Source: Terriglobales bacterium
Lineage (GTDB): Bacteria > Acidobacteriota > Terriglobia > Terriglobales > Acidobacteriaceae
Direction of reading: 5' to 3'
NCBI GenBank assembly: GCA_016185365.1
Contig: JACPNP010000059.1
Span: 1-56,729 of the forward strand
Length of the DNA: 56,729 nucleotides
The translations under genes and the position numbers were made by a program. The notes under the pieces were generated by a model. That model made no database searches. It was not told where the DNA came from and was given only the letters and a program-made list of their open reading frames with translations. Position 1 is the stretch's first letter. Each line of letters begins with the position of its first letter. Positions 17,387 through 24,827 of this stretch are shown here, piece by piece.

Positions 17387-20291
17387 CCGGATCCTAGTGT
17401 GTTTCGTGCTGGTGGCGTCGTTGACCATGGCGCAGATGCCCGCCAAGAGCAAGCGCCGGTCGAGCGGCTTGAAGGCGCGTCCGGCGCAGGCGGAAAGCGT
17501 CACCGTGATGCTGCAGCAGGCCGACCGCCTGTCCGGGGAAGGCAAGCTGAACGCCGCGCGCGACTTGTACGAAAAGGCCCTGGCGGCCGGCGCGCCCCTG
17601 GACAAGGATTTCGACCGGGCGCACACGCTGGGATTGGTGTATTTGAACGGCACACCGCAAGACTTGAAGAACGCCGTGCGCTGGCTGGAGACGGCGGTCA
17701 ATCTGCGTCCCGCGGACCTCGCGGCCCGGCATCAATTGGCCCAATCTTTGCTTTGGAGCGGCCAAGCGGCGGAGGCAGTCATCCACTTCAAGTTCCTTCG
17801 CCAGGCCAAGCCGGACAATCAGGACTACGCGTTGGCCCTGGCGAGCGCGCAATACGCCAAAGGCGATAGCGCCGATGCGGTGAATACGCTTCGTCAGTAT
17901 CTGGAACGGAATCCCAGCAATATCGAGATCCGGCTGCAGACCGCGCGCTACTTGAGTTACACCCAGCGATTCGCGGAAGCCCAGAACGAATATCAGGCGA
18001 TCCTGCAGATCCAGCCGGGCAATGCGTTCGCCGAGGTCGGCATCGCCAAGGTGAATTCCTGGCAAGGCAACAACGACTTGGCGATCGAGATGTACGACCG
18101 CATCCTGCGCAAGCGCCCGAATGATTTTGACGCCGGCGTCGGCAAGGCCTTCTCCCTGATGTGGATGGGGCGCAACGATGAGGCCCGGGACCTGTTCCTG
18201 GCGGTGCAGAAACGCGCGCCACGCGACCGCGACATCGCCGCCGCGCTCCGCGACCTTGGTCCCAAACCCCAGCCCAAACCGGCCGGAAGCGAAGTAGCGG
18301 GCGCGAAGCCGACCCCGGCCCCTACCAAGCCCGCGCAGGGCGTGACCATGGTCCCGGAGCCCAAAGTCCCGGTGCCGGAACCTGCGCCTCCTGTTGTCGC
18401 GGAGACTCAGCCTCCAGCTCCCGCTGTTCCCGCACCAATGGATGCGTATCAGGCGGCCATGCATGACGCAGAAAAGGCTGCTTCCGGGATGGACCTCACC
18501 GGCGCCGTGCATTTCTACCATGAAGCGTTGAACGCACGGCCAGGCGACAAGGACGCAATGTGGCAATTGGCCCGCGTGCTTTCCTGGTCGAAGTCGTATA
18601 CCGCTTCGGTGAGCGAATATGACAAATTCATCGCGACACATCCCGATCAACTCCTGGCCCAGGTCGAACGGGCCCGTGTTCTCTCCTGGAACAAGGATTA
18701 CGACACATCGCTCGCCGGCTACGAAAAATCTCTGCAAGGCATCGCGACCTGTGGTCCTGCATGCGCCACCCCGGGACTGAATGAACGCGATGTTCGCGTT
18801 GAGTACGCCCGCGTGCTTGGCTGGGCGCGCCGGTACGACGACGCGCAAAAACAGTATGCGCAGATCCTTCCACCCACGGGCCCTCTGGCGGAGACCGACC
18901 GCACGCCTGGCCTGGACCAGGGCCGCGTACTGGCCTGGTCACGCAAGTACGAAGATTCGATCTCCGCATTCGACCGCGTGATCCAGCTCGGCGGAGAGAA
19001 TTTCGACGCTCGCCTGGCCAAAGCGCAGGTCTTGTTCTGGTCCGGGCGCCTGAGTGAAGCGCAACAGATGCTGCGCCGGCTGAATGCGGAGCGTCCACGC
19101 GATCCGGAGGCCAGCCTCACCCTGGCCGCGGTGGAGCACGCCCTGGGCTACAACTCCCGTTCACTGGCTTTGCTGGCGTATGCCACGCCGGGTACTGAGA
19201 CCGAAAACATCCGCAAGAGCATCCGCGACCAGATGCGCCCTGTGCTTCGGTTCCGTTATGGGTTCGAAGACGATCAGGAGATCGCCTCGCTCGGCGCCTC
19301 CACCGGGATCAAGGTGTTGCGCTACGTCACGGCGGTGGAGTTCAACATCCATCCCGACGTCCGCATGGAAGTGGAGAACACCATCAGCAACGGCCTCACC
19401 AGCAATCCGCTGCTGGGGAAACATGCGCCGCGGTCGCTCTCCTCGGAGACCATCGCCCGTTTTAAGTTCCGCATAGCGCCGTGGCTTTCGATGACGGCGG
19501 GCGCCGGTATCGGTATCACCGGCGGCAACGTTTTGGGCGCCTCCGGGCCGCGGCAGCAACATGCGATCTTCGATCTCCACCCTGTCATCACGCATGACAA
19601 TCTGCGCATCGACCTGGCGGTGGGGCGGCACATCGCGGATTACACCCCGCTCGCCGTGCATGACAACGTGATGGCCACGCGCTTCTCCACCGCCTTCTCT
19701 TACAATTTCTTCAAGCGCATCCGCACCGGCGTGGAGTACTGGCACGCGCTTTACAACGTGGACAGTCCTGAACCCGGTCTGCCGCGCGAATTCACCACGG
19801 AAGCCAACGGCGGCAGCGCTTACGTGGTGCCCGCCTGGTACAAATCCGAGCGGCTCACCATCGAAGCCGGCATGCGTTATGACAGCTTCTCCTTCGACGA
19901 GGGTGCGTTGAATATCAGCGCGCCGGCGGCCGGGATCCCGGGTTCCGGCGTCGGTCCGGGGATCACAAGCGCCGGATTCTTCACCCCGCGCGCCTATCAG
20001 CGTTACGCGGCCGACATTCGGATCACCTCCAACCTGCCGCAAGAGTGGTATATGAATATCCATTCCACCATCGGGCCGCAGCGCCTGTTCGGGTTTGCTC
20101 CGTTGAACCCGCCACCGACGCAGTGGGGGGCCACCGGGAGCGCCGGGATCGAGGTCGCGAAGGCCATCAAAACCTGGCGCTTTGCCCTGGCGTATGACTA
20201 CTTCTCCACAGAGACCCCGGCGTCACCGGGACTGAACAACGGCGCTTATAAGTCCCATGCCGTTTCGTTCTCCGTGGTCAAGCGTTTCTAA
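17373..20291 (+). CDS. TPR / outer-membrane beta-barrel polysaccharide exporter
   Basis: 972 residues from a GTG that overlaps the preceding stop by 14 bases. A signal peptide (about 1-20) is followed by TPRs (about 40-300), a Pro/Ala-rich linker (about 300-365), more TPRs (about 365-620, repeated xLSWxxxYxxAxxxY) and a beta-strand-rich domain from about 630 that ends in VVKRF, the terminal aromatic typical of outer-membrane proteins. This matches the plan of BcsC, PgaA and PelB: periplasmic TPR superhelix plus porin for the polymer. With the synthase and hydrolase-like genes it completes a synthase-dependent export line from inner to outer membrane. The first TPR block is close to that in the receiver-fused protein at 9509. 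A terminator follows at 20314. Confidence 0.8.
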   Translation: MNRNNRILVCFVLVASLTMAQMPAKSKRRSSGLKARPAQAESVTVMLQQADRLSGEGKLNAARDLYEKALAAGAPLDKDFDRAHTLGLVYLNGTPQDLKNAVRWLETAVNLRPADLAARHQLAQSLLWSGQAAEAVIHFKFLRQAKPDNQDYALALASAQYAKGDSADAVNTLRQYLERNPSNIEIRLQTARYLSYTQRFAEAQNEYQAILQIQPGNAFAEVGIAKVNSWQGNNDLAIEMYDRILRKRPNDFDAGVGKAFSLMWMGRNDEARDLFLAVQKRAPRDRDIAAALRDLGPKPQPKPAGSEVAGAKPTPAPTKPAQGVTMVPEPKVPVPEPAPPVVAETQPPAPAVPAPMDAYQAAMHDAEKAASGMDLTGAVHFYHEALNARPGDKDAMWQLARVLSWSKSYTASVSEYDKFIATHPDQLLAQVERARVLSWNKDYDTSLAGYEKSLQGIATCGPACATPGLNERDVRVEYARVLGWARRYDDAQKQYAQILPPTGPLAETDRTPGLDQGRVLAWSRKYEDSISAFDRVIQLGGENFDARLAKAQVLFWSGRLSEAQQMLRRLNAERPRDPEASLTLAAVEHALGYNSRSLALLAYATPGTETENIRKSIRDQMRPVLRFRYGFEDDQEIASLGASTGIKVLRYVTAVEFNIHPDVRMEVENTISNGLTSNPLLGKHAPRSLSSETIARFKFRIAPWLSMTAGAGIGITGGNVLGASGPRQQHAIFDLHPVITHDNLRIDLAVGRHIADYTPLAVHDNVMATRFSTAFSYNFFKRIRTGVEYWHALYNVDSPEPGLPREFTTEANGGSAYVVPAWYKSERLTIEAGMRYDSFSFDEGALNISAPAAGIPGSGVGPGITSAGFFTPRAYQRYAADIRITSNLPQEWYMNIHSTIGPQRLFGFAPLNPPPTQWGATGSAGIEVAKAIKTWRFALAYDYFSTETPASPGLNNGAYKSHAVSFSVVKRF

Positions 20292-20313
20292 GCAGTAAAT
20301 ACGCAGCACATCG

Positions 20314-20344
20314 GGCCGGGCCGCGAACAGACCCGGCCATTTTT
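20314..20344 (+). terminator. Rho-independent terminator after the exporter gene
   Basis: Stem GGCCGGG (20314-20320) pairs with CCCGGCC (20332-20338) across an 11-base loop, followed by ATTTTT. It ends the HEAT-synthase-hydrolase-exporter run and separates it from the kinase gene. Confidence 0.8.
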
Positions 20345-20390
20345 CGTCCGGCCTGCCGCAAAGGAAGCAGGGACGAACCGGCCGCTTTGG

Positions 20391-20396
20391 TATACA
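20391..20396 (+). promoter_or_regulatory. Candidate -10 element of the kinase-cyclase gene
   Basis: TATACA lies just downstream of the terminator and about 33 bases before the chosen ATG at 20429. No good -35 hexamer is visible. Its position argues against using the earlier in-frame GTG at 20387 as start. Confidence 0.35.
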
Positions 20397-20428
20397 CTTT
20401 TTGCTCGGCAACAAAGGGCTTCCCTCCA

Positions 20429-22447
20429 ATGATCGGAAAAAATTTCGGACCGTACCGGATCGAATCGAAACTTGGCGAAGGCGGCATGGGCGTGGTGTAT
20501 CGCGCCATGGACACCGACCTCGACCGCCCGGTGGCGATCAAGACTTTGTTGGACGAGTCCGGCGGCAGCGGCTCCTCCGGTTCGGACAGCGTAGCCCGCT
20601 TCATGCGCGAGGCCAAGGCCGCCTCCCGCCTGCAACATCCCTCCATCATGACCATCTACCAGTTCGGCGTGGAGGAAGGCCTCCGCTACCTGGTGATGGA
20701 GTACATCGATGGCAAGACCCTGAAGAAGATGATCTCCGGGCGTCCGCTCTCCATCAGCGAGGGCGTGGACATCGCCATACAGGTGGCGGATGGACTGGCG
20801 GTGGCGCACGAAAAAGGCGTAGTCCACCGAGACCTGAAGCCGGAGAACGTGATGGTCACGTCGCGCGGGCAGGTGAAGATCCTGGACTTCGGCCTCGCCA
20901 AACTGCATGAAGGCGATAAGCCCCTTTCCGACGAGACGGAAGTCAATTTCTATAAGACCACCGTCGGCACGGTGCTGGGCACGGTGAGCAATATGAGCCC
21001 GGAGCAGGCGCGCGGCGAAGTCGTGGATGCCAAGAGCGACATCTTTGCCCTCGGCATCCTGATGTACGAGATGGGTTGCGGACGCAACCCGTTCATCGCG
21101 CCCACCGCGCAGGCCACCATGGCCAACATCCTGACGAAAGAGCCGGACCTGATCTCGGACATGAATCCGGCCGTCTCGCCGGACCTGGAGCGGCTGATCC
21201 ATCTCTGCCTGCGCAAGCGCGCCAGCGAGCGGCCCACGGCGAATGAAGCCGTATCGGAGCTCAAGCGCATCCAGACCACGCTCAGCGCTCGTGACTTGCA
21301 AGCGCCCGACCTCAGCGGGGGCGGCTACGGTTCCGCTGCCGGATTCTCCACGCAGCCGCAGACCCAGCAGTTGCCGGCCTCGGGATCCAAGCTGCAACTG
21401 GACTCCGGTTCGCGGCTGGCTTCGCGCGCGCCTTCGGCGCCCAGTGCAAGATCAAGTTGGACAAAGAGCGGCGTCATTCCGCGCATCCGTGAGATCTATT
21501 ACCTGATCAAGTTGGCGCGCATCGTCGTGCAATGGGCTTCACTGGTCATACCCTTCAGTTTCTTCTTTTACATGATGGTCTCGGGCGGACTGATCCGTCC
21601 GCAGGTGGTCGAAGGCACTTCGATCTTCACGTTCGTGAAAGCGCTCGTGATCCCGGTGTTGGAATTCACGGAGAAAGTCTTCACCTTCCGTCCGGTGATC
21701 GAGGGCTGGAACCTGATGCTGGCAGGTCTTGGATTGGTGGCCTTTGCCGTTCGCCATCTGCTCTTGTTGCCATTCGAGCAGGGCGAGCATTGGGCCAAGA
21801 CGCAATTCATCCGGTCCAAGGCGCCGGCACAACGCGCCGGGGCCAGCGGCTCGGCGGACCGCGGGGTGAGCGAGCGCCTGAGCCTGTTGCGCGAGTACAG
21901 CGAGGCCCAGCGGACGCTTTCCCAGGGCAAACGCCATCTGGCCTTCCTGTCCATCGACATCGTGGGCTCCACCAAGATGAAGATGGGCGAGGACCAGCTG
22001 GTGATCGAGCATGCGTTCGCCGAGTGGCGCAAGTTCATCGAGCGCATCCTGCGCACCAGCAACTGCTGGAAGGTCGCATTCACGCCGGACGGCATCATGT
22101 GCGCGTTCATGACCGCGCGTGACGCCAAGCGCGCCGGCCAGACCGTGCTCAACGAGCTACCCTGGTTCAATGACGGGGTCCACCGCTTGCGCACGCCGTT
22201 CAGCGTGCGCTGCGGCATCCACGTGGGCGAAGTGATCTTCCCGGAGGACAAGCCCCTGGAAGAAGTGTCGGACGAAGTGATCGACGTGGCCGGGCACATG
22301 CAGAAATACGCCAATCAGGATTCGCTCTGGATCTCGCGCGAGGTGCTGCACGAGCTCGAGGACGCCGACAAGGACGGCTTCTTCCAGGTGGACCGCGACG
22401 TGGACAATCGCATCACCTATGAGTGGCGGGCGTACGAGACCCAATAG
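20429..22447 (+). CDS. Ser/Thr protein kinase fused to a class III cyclase-like domain
   Basis: 672 residues from ATG 20429; an earlier in-frame GTG at 20387 overlaps the promoter. The kinase domain (about 5-275) is complete: LGEGGMGVVYRA, VAIK, HRDLKPENVM, ILDFGLAK and an MSPEQARGE activation segment. A Ser/Gly-rich linker leads to two membrane helices (about 360-386 and 426-450). The C-terminal domain (about 500-665) has class III nucleotide cyclase features: SIDIVGSTK with the metal Asp, FTPDGIMCAF, and RCGIHVGEV. The usual NxxAR catalytic motif reads IDVAGHM, so cyclase activity is doubtful and a regulatory fold is possible. Both soluble domains should be cytoplasmic. It sits between the polysaccharide genes and a potassium channel gene. 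Confidence 0.82.
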   Translation: MIGKNFGPYRIESKLGEGGMGVVYRAMDTDLDRPVAIKTLLDESGGSGSSGSDSVARFMREAKAASRLQHPSIMTIYQFGVEEGLRYLVMEYIDGKTLKKMISGRPLSISEGVDIAIQVADGLAVAHEKGVVHRDLKPENVMVTSRGQVKILDFGLAKLHEGDKPLSDETEVNFYKTTVGTVLGTVSNMSPEQARGEVVDAKSDIFALGILMYEMGCGRNPFIAPTAQATMANILTKEPDLISDMNPAVSPDLERLIHLCLRKRASERPTANEAVSELKRIQTTLSARDLQAPDLSGGGYGSAAGFSTQPQTQQLPASGSKLQLDSGSRLASRAPSAPSARSSWTKSGVIPRIREIYYLIKLARIVVQWASLVIPFSFFFYMMVSGGLIRPQVVEGTSIFTFVKALVIPVLEFTEKVFTFRPVIEGWNLMLAGLGLVAFAVRHLLLLPFEQGEHWAKTQFIRSKAPAQRAGASGSADRGVSERLSLLREYSEAQRTLSQGKRHLAFLSIDIVGSTKMKMGEDQLVIEHAFAEWRKFIERILRTSNCWKVAFTPDGIMCAFMTARDAKRAGQTVLNELPWFNDGVHRLRTPFSVRCGIHVGEVIFPEDKPLEEVSDEVIDVAGHMQKYANQDSLWISREVLHELEDADKDGFFQVDRDVDNRITYEWRAYETQ

Positions 22448-22476
22448 TTCCGCTTACAAGCTTCCTCATCCGACCC

Positions 22477-23475
22477 ATGGCCGTGTCTGACGAGAGCCTC
22501 AAACCCGTTGCCCCCGGCGCCAATGACTTGAACAAGGACCTGGGCTTTGGCAGCGCCGCCGTGCGCACCAGCCGGCTGCTGAACCGCGACGGCACGTTCA
22601 ATGTCCGGCGCAAAGGCCTGGATTTCTGGACCGCGCTCAACCCCTACCATGAGATGTTGACCATGTCGTGGTGGAAGTTCTACACCCTGGTCTTCCTCTT
22701 TTATTTCGCGCTGAATGTGCTGTTTGCCCTGGCCTACATGGCCTGCGGACCGGACGCGCTGCACGGCGGGCTGGAATATCCCTGGTTCGAGCGGGCATTT
22801 TTCTTCAGCATCCACACCTTCGCAACCATCGGCTACGGCAGCCTTACGCCGAACGGCGTGGCCGCGAACATGATCGTGGCGCTGGAGGCCATCGTCGGCT
22901 TGCTGGCCTTCGCCCTGGCGACCGGGATGCTGTTCGCGCGTTTCGCCCGGCCGCACGCCAAGATCCTATATAGCCGCCATGCTGTACTCGCCCCCTACCA
23001 GGGGCGCAGCGGCTTCATGTTCCGCATCACGAATGGGCGCCGCAATCAATTGGTGGAGATGCAAGCCAAGGTCACGATGAGCCGTTGGGAAGTGATTGAC
23101 GGAGTGCGCGTACGCAAGTTCTATCAACTGGAACTGGAGCGCGAACGGGTGGCTTTCTTTCCCCTGGCGTGGACCATCGTGCACCCGGTGTCAGAGCGCA
23201 GCCCGCTCGAGGGATGGTCGGAACAGGACCTCCGCGCCGCCGACGCCGAGTTTCTCATCCTCATGACGGGGTTCGACGAGACTTTCAGTCAGACCGTCTA
23301 TAGCCGCACTTCCTATCGTGCCGAGGAGATCCAATGGGGCGTGAGATTTGCCGGCTTGTATGACCCGACCGGCGACGACGGGCTGGTGGTGATCGACCTC
23401 TCCCGGTTCCATGACGTGGAGAGGGCGGAGCTGCCGCCCGCGCGGGGCCGCGGCGCTGTGCAACGGGTCCACTGA
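22477..23475 (+). CDS. KirBac-type inward-rectifier potassium channel
   Basis: 332 residues, ATG 22477, 29 bases after the kinase-cyclase stop. A slide helix (NPYHEMLTMSWWKF) is followed by membrane helix M1 (about 66-88), a pore helix with the selectivity filter TIGYG (about residue 120), and M2 (about 135-160). The C-terminal ~170 residues form the immunoglobulin-like Kir domain, with FMFRITNGRRNQLVEMQAKV and HPVSERSPLEGW. The protein should form a tetrameric K+ channel in the inner membrane. Its position right behind a membrane kinase raises the possibility of phospho-control, but nothing in the sequence proves it. The next gene is convergent, 27 bases away, with no clear hairpin between. 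Confidence 0.9.
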   Translation: MAVSDESLKPVAPGANDLNKDLGFGSAAVRTSRLLNRDGTFNVRRKGLDFWTALNPYHEMLTMSWWKFYTLVFLFYFALNVLFALAYMACGPDALHGGLEYPWFERAFFFSIHTFATIGYGSLTPNGVAANMIVALEAIVGLLAFALATGMLFARFARPHAKILYSRHAVLAPYQGRSGFMFRITNGRRNQLVEMQAKVTMSRWEVIDGVRVRKFYQLELERERVAFFPLAWTIVHPVSERSPLEGWSEQDLRAADAEFLILMTGFDETFSQTVYSRTSYRAEEIQWGVRFAGLYDPTGDDGLVVIDLSRFHDVERAELPPARGRGAVQRVH

Positions 23476-23502
23476 TTGCGCGGACGCCGTTCACGCCTGA
23501 GA

Positions 23503-23940
23503 TTATTTTTGTGCTTCCGCTTCCAGCGCGGAAAAGAACTTTCCCGCAAGCATCTTGGCGGCGGATTCCACCATGCGCTGGCCCACACTGGCCAACAGAC
23601 CTCCGACGGACGCCTCACCCACATAATGGATCGACGTAATGCCGTCTTTCTCGGTCAGGTCCATGTCTCCTGAGCCTTTCAAAAATCCAGGCTGGCCCTT
23701 GCCTTCCACGATCAGTCTGTAATGTTCCGGCGGACGCATGTCCGCCATGCGCACCGTCGCCTGGAACACTCCTTTGATGGCGCCGACACCGGCGGATAGC
23801 TTCGCTGTATAGACATCCCCCGCCTGTTTTTCGAGGCTTTCGCAACCGGGAATACAACGCGCCAATACCTGGGGGTCGGTAAGGGCCGCGAAGACCTTGT
23901 CGCGTGGTGCGTGCAGTTCGTGCGTGCCTTCGAGGCGCAT
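23503..23940 (-). CDS. coxG: CoxG-like SRPBCC protein
   Basis: 145 residues of the START/SRPBCC fold. Typical of CoxG: a start MRLEGTHELHAPRDKVFAAL, then DPQVLARCIPGCESL, YTAKLSAGVGAIKGVFQATV, and the C-terminal GGLLASVGQRMVESAAKML helix. CoxG proteins accompany CO-dehydrogenase-type molybdenum hydroxylases and help assemble or attach them to the membrane. It is the last gene of the minus-strand operon, 8 bases after the CoxM-like gene. Confidence 0.88.
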   Translation of the reverse strand: MRLEGTHELHAPRDKVFAALTDPQVLARCIPGCESLEKQAGDVYTAKLSAGVGAIKGVFQATVRMADMRPPEHYRLIVEGKGQPGFLKGSGDMDLTEKDGITSIHYVGEASVGGLLASVGQRMVESAAKMLAGKFFSALEAEAQK

Positions 23941-23948
23941 GGCGTACC

Positions 23949-24815
23949 CTATTTCGCCGCGCCGACCGCGGCCAGGACCGCGCGTCGTGCCGTGACCTCG
24001 ACCAGATGCCGGCGGTACTCGGCGGAGGCGTAGAGGTCGGAGTTCATGTCCTGCCGGTCGGCAGCTTTAGCGGCGGCCGCGGCGGCGACGGCGGCATCCG
24101 GCGGCTTACCGGTCAGCGCGGCCTCCGCGCCGCCCGCTCGAAATGCTTTGGCAGCCGCTCCGGTCACGCCGATGCTGGCATTGGCGCATTTACCGGCGGC
24201 ATCCAGGCCCAGGTTCACGGCCACGCCGACCACGGCGAAGCCGGACGCGGGATGCCGCACCTTCTTATAGCTCTGGCCGGTCCGACCTTGCGAAAGCGGG
24301 ATGCGGATCTCGCGCAGGACCTCACCGGGGGCGATCGCCGTGGTCAGAAGATCAACAAAGAAATCATCCGCTTTGATCACCCGTTCGCCCTTGGCGCCGG
24401 CACAGACCATCTCCACGCGCAGGGCGATCATGGCGGCGGGCCAGTCCGCCGCGGGATCGGCATGCACCACGCTGCCGCCGATGGTGCCGCGGTTCCTCAC
24501 CTGCACATCGCCGATCGCGGCGGCACACTCGGCCAGCAAGGGGCTCACCACGCGTACCCTCTTGGACGACTCCAGCGCATAGTGCGTGGTCATAGCGCCA
24601 ACGCGCAATGAGTTGCCCTCTTCGCGGATGTAAGCGAGGTCTTTGATGCGGCTGATGTCGATCAGCACCTGCGGCTGCGCCAGGCGCAGTTTCATCGCCG
24701 GGACCAGGCTGTGTCCGCCGGCGAGGATCTTCGCGGCCTCGCCGTGCTTGCCGAGGAGTGCGACCGCCTCGTCCAGGCTTTTGGCGGCAATGTAATCGAA
24801 AGGTGTGGGGATCAT
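23949..24815 (-). CDS. coxM: CODH-like FAD-binding medium subunit
   Basis: 288 residues, ATG with GAGGAGAG just upstream. FAD-binding motifs of the CoxM family are present: AGGHSLVPAMKLRL near residue 32 and TIGGSVVHADPAADWPA near 111. The C-terminal domain (GYxx-type loop QSYKKVRHPASGFAVVGVAV) is intact. The subunit takes electrons from the [2Fe-2S] protein and passes them to an acceptor. It lies 12 bases after the large-subunit gene and 8 before coxG, all on the minus strand. Confidence 0.9.
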   Translation of the reverse strand: MIPTPFDYIAAKSLDEAVALLGKHGEAAKILAGGHSLVPAMKLRLAQPQVLIDISRIKDLAYIREEGNSLRVGAMTTHYALESSKRVRVVSPLLAECAAAIGDVQVRNRGTIGGSVVHADPAADWPAAMIALRVEMVCAGAKGERVIKADDFFVDLLTTAIAPGEVLREIRIPLSQGRTGQSYKKVRHPASGFAVVGVAVNLGLDAAGKCANASIGVTGAAAKAFRAGGAEAALTGKPPDAAVAAAAAAKAADRQDMNSDLYASAEYRRHLVEVTARRAVLAAVGAAK

Positions 24816-24827
24816 TCGTCTCTCCTC

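Noticed and set aside
20387-20428. Earlier GTG start for the kinase-cyclase gene
   Set aside because: The added residues overlap a TATACA promoter element and precede the conserved kinase start poorly; ATG 20429 fits better.
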